Source: Apteryx mantelli
Lineage: Eukaryota > Chordata > Aves > Apterygiformes > Apterygidae
Length of the DNA stretch: 64,000 bases
Assembly: GCF_036417845.1 (NCBI RefSeq)
Contig: NC_089978.1
Coordinates: forward strand, 134,720,288-134,784,287
Direction of reading: 5' to 3'
Shown piece after piece: positions 62,501 to 64,000 of the stretch. Under the pieces are notes generated by a model that worked only from the letters and a program-made list of their open reading frames with translations, searched no databases and was not told the origin of the DNA. Within the stretch, counting starts at the first letter, position 1. Every line of letters starts with the position of its first letter. The position numbers and the translations under genes are program-made.

Positions 62501-64000
62501 TTACAAAGCCTACTGACCAAAAAGTGTTCACCCCAACAGATGCTATTTAAAATCCTGCTTACTGTTTGCCTGGGAAGTGCATCATCCCATATGATACCAG
62601 CACCAACACAGAATAAATATTTACAGAACACTTCCCCCTCCTCTCATTACAAGCAGTTCTGCTATCTGCAGTTGGTAATGGACATGTGGCATGTTCAGTT
62701 ATACCAAAAAACAAAAGACGTTCAAAAAAACAAAAAAAACAAACCTGCTCGTCTTTCTAGCCTTGCCACTTATAGGCTTTCTTCCCAATGGTTTCATTTT
62801 TTGTACTCTAATTTCTAGCTTCTATTGATTTTATCCCATTATTTTCTCCCTTTGGTGATTAAATATTGCATAAATATTGCAGTTACTGCCTTTATTCCTT
62901 CTCCTCCAAAGTTAGTTTTTAAGGGTCCTTTCTCTCATTTGTATTTATACTTGTAAGTCATTTTAAAAGTCTTTGTTTTCAGCCACATTTTTGTCTAATT
63001 TCCTCTTCCACTCAGTCTTCTTTTCAACATTACCTCAACTGCAGCGAACATCCCAAATGATAAGTGCTGCTGATCAGAAATGCCTTTGTCAAGCAGAAAC
63101 AGGTCACCATGGCAAGCCTGCAGGTAAACATCATTTTCCTACCTAGTACTCCCAGCAGTTTTCTGACGCTGAAACAAAATCCAGCCTGGGTGTTCCTCAC
63201 GTCTTTCATTTTAAAAGTAATAGGAATGTTCCATCTATTTCCATCATTATAAACAACCAAAAAGCCTAGCAGGAGCTAGAAACTGTAAAATAACAGAAGA
63301 AAACATCCTGTTTCCCAAAGAACACAAGGTTAACATTGTGCTCAAGCTTTGGAAATAGTTTTAGCTTGGAAAGAGTTGCTACTAATTCCCCACCACCACC
63401 ACATACACACACAGTGTTCTACTCTGACTGCAAAAGAGCATAGGGACATGGGTTTCCCAAACTGGACCTACTCTTAATAGAATTATTTCTGCACAGTAGG
63501 CAGAACCTAAGCAGCAGCTCATCTTGTTTCATGGATCGGAAGGCAATAAACAGCAGCCCACTCCCACTGCTAGCTTTCACATTACACTACACGCATTTAT
63601 AAATTACTTACCATTCTGAATCAGCAGTGGTTTCATTGCAGGGCCACCATCTCGGACACCTCTCTAACCCACACTTTCTGAAGAGCTTGGTGCTAATGGT
63701 GACCATTATAATCCAGTGTCCTATCCCATCAAAACCAAATCATTTGAACTAGTGTTTACATCCCCAAAGCCAGTTTAAGTTAAGACCACATCCTCCCTTT
63801 GTTCTGTCAAGTTTAACACCTACTTGATATCTGAGTAAACCCCAGCAGAAAAAACTAGCTCTTCTTCTGCCACAGCCTTCTCACCCGCTTGACAATGGCC
63901 CAGTCTGTCATGTAACCAAGACTGTGCCAGACACACAGCCAACATCTTCCCTCTCTGTTTAAGGAGGGAAGCCCCAGGAAAATGGTTTAAGACAATCTGG
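59510..64000. other. Right-end intergenic, little recognised
   Basis: A possible CR1 tail (GATCCCTTCCAATCAGTG) lies at about 61,285-61,320. Open frames near 60.3-61.1 kb (141 codons each) show no domain and no splice pattern. The rest is AT-rich and featureless. Confidence 0.35.

Noticed and set aside
54000-64000. Search for ING4, the next gene beyond ACRBP in human
   Set aside because: No exon with the PHD-finger motif (such as CLCHQVSYG) or the N-terminal helix was found on either strand.

Overview
This window is nuclear DNA of a vertebrate, most probably a bird. The interspersed repeats are CR1 LINE copies of the avian type (tail sequences matching the CCTTCCAACC...ATTCTATGATTCT signature), an older CR1 of the kind shared by all amniotes, and one retroviral solo LTR. 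There are no mammalian SINEs. Genes are sparse and split by introns.

Three protein-coding loci can be recognised. LPAR5 (lysophosphatidic acid receptor 5) is a single intact coding exon on the minus strand at 22,980-24,092. ACRBP (acrosin-binding protein, sp32) spans 38,087-53,202 on the minus strand in ten coding exons with consistent splice phases. Between them, on the plus strand at 34,241-37,035, lies a WNT4-class gene that I call WNT4B. LPAR5 and ACRBP are neighbours on human 12p13.31 near CHD4. True WNT4 sits on 1p36 with CHD5. The WNT gene here is therefore best read as a 2R ohnologue of WNT4 that is missing from the mammalian interval.

The most interesting result is that two of the three genes carry a single in-frame TGA in otherwise well preserved reading frames. 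In the WNT gene it replaces the arginine of the conserved [17 protein letters not shown] segment in the penultimate coding exon (35,758-35,760). The last exon, with the acylation serine and the C-terminal cysteines, is fully open. In ACRBP the TGA lies inside exon 5 (47,724-47,726). Both look like recent losses, segregating alleles or sequence errors rather than old decay. The 5' part of the WNT gene is also disturbed. ACRBP exons 3-5 are additionally bracketed by a 239-bp inverted repeat (44,283-44,521 and 51,219-51,457) that is about 98% identical.

The left third (1-22 kb) has no identifiable gene. It holds an AT-rich leader, a decayed coding-like tract (2.7-3.6 kb, minus), and an array of about thirteen copies of the dodecamer CATCCCATAATA at 5.69-6.53 kb. 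It also holds a compound microsatellite at 13.85 kb, an A13/T13 palindrome at 14.83 kb, an orphan CpG island at 16.19-16.69 kb, and a CR1 interrupted by a 354-bp solo LTR with 6-bp target duplications. Between LPAR5 and the WNT gene there are two further CR1s, one of them a long ancient copy. The right end (53.3-64 kb) contains no recognisable exon, only CR1 tails and one promoter-like cluster near 59.09 kb.
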